Below, in pieces: positions 62,351 to 64,000 of a DNA stretch of 64,000 bases; positions within the stretch are counted from its first letter, which is position 1; every line of letters begins with the position of its first letter. The notes under the pieces are model-generated. The model was not told where the DNA came from. It searched no databases and was given only the letters and a program-made list of their open reading frames with translations. Position numbers and translations under genes: made by a program. Origin of the DNA: an uncultured Faecalicatena sp. (GTDB taxonomy: Bacteria; Bacillota; Clostridia; Lachnospirales; Lachnospiraceae); NCBI GenBank assembly GCA_902489075.1, contig CABTYO010000004.1:62001-126000 (forward strand), read 5' to 3'.

Positions 62351-62398
62351 TGAAGATGAACAGGCTGAGTCTTGTGCCCAGCCTGTTCCTTATCTTCA
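62351..62398. terminator. Bidirectional terminator
   Basis: Nested stems TGAAGAT/ATCTTCA (62351-62357 with 62392-62398) and AACAGGCTG/CAGCCTGTT (62359-62367 with 62379-62387) form one long hairpin. A T-rich tail follows on the plus strand. It separates two convergent genes. Confidence 0.75.
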
Positions 62399-62413
62399 TA
62401 CAATTTCTCCTTT

Positions 62414-64000
62414 TTAGTCCCCGCACATGATATCAATCACCTCGAATATCTCCCCGTAAGGATCACTCCTCCATCCACTCTCCTGATCAAAGATCATGGT
62501 CTCCTTCTTTTCTGCCGTAAATGCAGGCCATTCGAGCTTTTCATCGGAAGGTGAGCCTGTTCTGGCAAATGTCGCAAAGGAATGGGCAATCAGTCTGGAC
62601 AGTTCTTCCTGCTCCGGGTAATAGACCGCCCGGCAGGAAAGTGGAAGCTCTGCGGTATGCCATGCACAGCGCAGTCCTCTCAGAAGCGGCTGCGGCGTGT
62701 CATAACCCACACTGTACAGCCAGACCGGCGCACCGCCCTGACGCTCCTTTTCCACTGCGAACTGATAAGCCCCTCTTCCCAGAAAATTGCTCATGGAAAC
62801 CATCTGGGTAAAAATCTGCCACGGTGGTTTTGTATCGCTGCAGTTTCTGCGGAATACCTGGATGAACGTATCTACATTTTCTTCTGTCACTCCCGGCAGA
62901 CGCTGGTGCTTTGCGAATTCCTGTTTCAACAGTGCCTCTTTGACATCCTCCCATGTCATTGCCGGATTTGCTACTACATTGCTGGCAATCTCTTCTTCAG
63001 AAGCTCCAACTAGTAACGGCACATTTTTCGAGGTCTCATAGGCACGATACTTCTTTCCCTCATTATATGGTAAATGCATCCCGTCCGCAGTTGGCATAAA
63101 TGGTGTCCGATCCTCCTGGATCAGCTCCATCCCTGTGGTTGCTTTCAGCAGCTGCTCTGCCGGAAGGGTCAAAAGCTGTTCCCAGTCGCTTTCTGCAATT
63201 CCCAGCCTTCTCAGTACTTCCTTTGTCTCGGCTTCCCCCTCTGCTTTTGATTTGGCACACACTGGTGCGGAGCCGCTGATTACAATCGCCTTCTCAAACA
63301 GCCCTTCTGCTTCCGGCATGGCCATCAAATGCTCTATTTTGATTCCGCCGCCGGACTCTCCATACAGGGTGATGTTGTGAGGGTCACCCCCGAAGACCTG
63401 GATATTTTTCTTAATCCATTTCAGTGCAAGAACCAGATCCAGCTGACTGTTCAGCCCGGAGGATTCATATTTTTTATCAAAACACCCCAGGTACAGGCCG
63501 CCGAAGACATTCAGCCTGTGATTGACGCTTACCATTACGATATCTTCTTCATCCAGTAACCTGTCGCTGCACTCTGCCATCACATTGCCGGAGCCGCTCA
63601 TATAACCGCCGCCATGAATATAGACCATGACCGGACGCTTTTTCTCATCCAGTCCCGGCGATACCACATTCAGGACCAGGCAGTTTTCACTGATTTTCTC
63701 CTCTTCCTTTGGAAACGGGACCCCGCCTGTGAAAAAATCAAAGCTCTCCTTAATGATCGGTTTTGCAGACTCCGGCACCATATCCAGAGTTAAGATATTC
63801 TGAACCGTGACCGGAGCAATCCTGGTACAGTCTCTGATTCCATCCCAGCTTTTTGCCGGACGCGGTTCCATAAATCTGTACGGTCCGTCGCAGCAATCCC
63901 CGTACGGGATTCCACGAAACACAGCATTTTTGTTGCGGGTCAGTCCCCGGATCTTTCCTTCTGAAACTTTCACGACAGGATGTTCTTCCACTACACTGGA
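62414..64000 (-). CDS. Type-B carboxylesterase/lipase family protein (5' end at or beyond the edge)
   Basis: At least 525 residues, alpha/beta hydrolase. Nucleophile Ser in TLYGESGGGIKIEHLM (Gly-Glu-Ser-Gly-Gly instead of the usual Gly-Glu-Ser-Ala-Gly), oxyanion hole MVYIHGGGYMSGSG, and catalytic His in CAWHTAELPL. It resembles PnbA p-nitrobenzyl esterases of the same length. A GTG at 63991 could start it, but the frame stays open to base 64000, so the true start may lie outside. It hydrolyses esters; the natural substrate is unknown. Confidence 0.9.
   Translation of the reverse strand, partial: SSVVEEHPVVKVSEGKIRGLTRNKNAVFRGIPYGDCCDGPYRFMEPRPAKSWDGIRDCTRIAPVTVQNILTLDMVPESAKPIIKESFDFFTGGVPFPKEEEKISENCLVLNVVSPGLDEKKRPVMVYIHGGGYMSGSGNVMAECSDRLLDEEDIVMVSVNHRLNVFGGLYLGCFDKKYESSGLNSQLDLVLALKWIKKNIQVFGGDPHNITLYGESGGGIKIEHLMAMPEAEGLFEKAIVISGSAPVCAKSKAEGEAETKEVLRRLGIAESDWEQLLTLPAEQLLKATTGMELIQEDRTPFMPTADGMHLPYNEGKKYRAYETSKNVPLLVGASEEEIASNVVANPAMTWEDVKEALLKQEFAKHQRLPGVTEENVDTFIQVFRRNCSDTKPPWQIFTQMVSMSNFLGRGAYQFAVEKERQGGAPVWLYSVGYDTPQPLLRGLRCAWHTAELPLSCRAVYYPEQEELSRLIAHSFATFARTGSPSDEKLEWPAFTAEKKETMIFDQESGWRSDPYGEIFEVIDIMCGD

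Overview
The window looks like a chromosomal segment of a gut-type anaerobic Firmicute, most likely a Lachnospiraceae/Clostridia member. This is inferred from strong AGGAGG ribosome sites with occasional GTG/TTG starts, moderate GC, YesM and Agr-type two-component systems, TRAP and GPH transporters, two old-yellow-enzyme (OYE) type Fe-S flavoenzymes and oleate hydratase. No rRNA, tRNA, CRISPR array, insertion sequence or prophage was recognised.

Layout. 0-2.1 kb: a YesN/YesM-type two-component pair, with the regulator cut by the left edge. 2.5-7.3 kb: a 1156-residue OYE/Fe-S/FAD/SDR/zinc-ribbon fusion enzyme, divergent from a MerR-type regulator. 7.3-9.1 kb: a HipB-like gene with a broken hipA remnant, then the alkylation-repair genes tag and ogt. 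9.4-10.4 kb: a DUF2089 operon of three genes. 10.7-15.1 kb: oleate hydratase with an unusual hydrophobic N-terminal extension, a TetR regulator and an AAA/PD-(D/E)XK protein. 15.3-28.2 kb: a large catabolic operon. 28.6-31.3 kb: dihydroorotase, then an XRE/HipA-like kinase module bounded by identical terminator halves. 31.5-37.4 kb: the ribose operon rbsRKDACB. 37.8-45.6 kb: a galactoside locus (GH2, AraC, YczE-like protein, GH36, GPH symporter). 45.8-52.0 kb: an AAA_14 ATPase, an aldo/keto reductase, small HTH proteins, and a DUF4097 lipoprotein with its TetR regulator. 52.3-54.4 kb: an AgrA/AgrC-like pair without AgrB/AgrD. 54.4-60.1 kb: an EamA/AraC pair, then a lipoprotein/ABC operon of the lantibiotic-immunity kind. 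60.1-64 kb: a DUF1810 remnant, a second AAA/PD-(D/E)XK protein and a type-B carboxylesterase running off the right edge.

Most interesting region. The 15.3-28.2 kb operon combines TRAP and MFS uptake, type I 3-dehydroquinate dehydratase, an OYE-type enone reductase, two zinc alcohol dehydrogenases, a sugar-epimerase-fold protein, a creatininase-family hydrolase and an HMG-CoA-lyase-like enzyme under a GntR/FCD regulator. The alcohol dehydrogenase, creatininase-family and epimerase genes resemble the IolM/IolN/IolO ring-opening logic known for inositol in Thermotoga. With AroD and a 2-enoate-type reductase, the operon suggests a non-aromatising, reductive ring-cleavage route for quinate/shikimate-like acids. 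This pathway is inferred from gene content and has not been demonstrated.

Regulatory DNA is unusually readable. There is a MerR-type 19-bp-spacer promoter; GntR palindromes at both ends of the catabolic regulon; a consensus rbs promoter with a LacI-type operator and two further palindromes inside rbsR and rbsD; paired TetR operators in front of the TetR gene and the DUF4097 gene; and LytTR-like repeats before the agr-like pair. A 48-bp intergenic hairpin repeat with compensatory stem changes sits directly before the ribosome sites of both aroD and rbsD.
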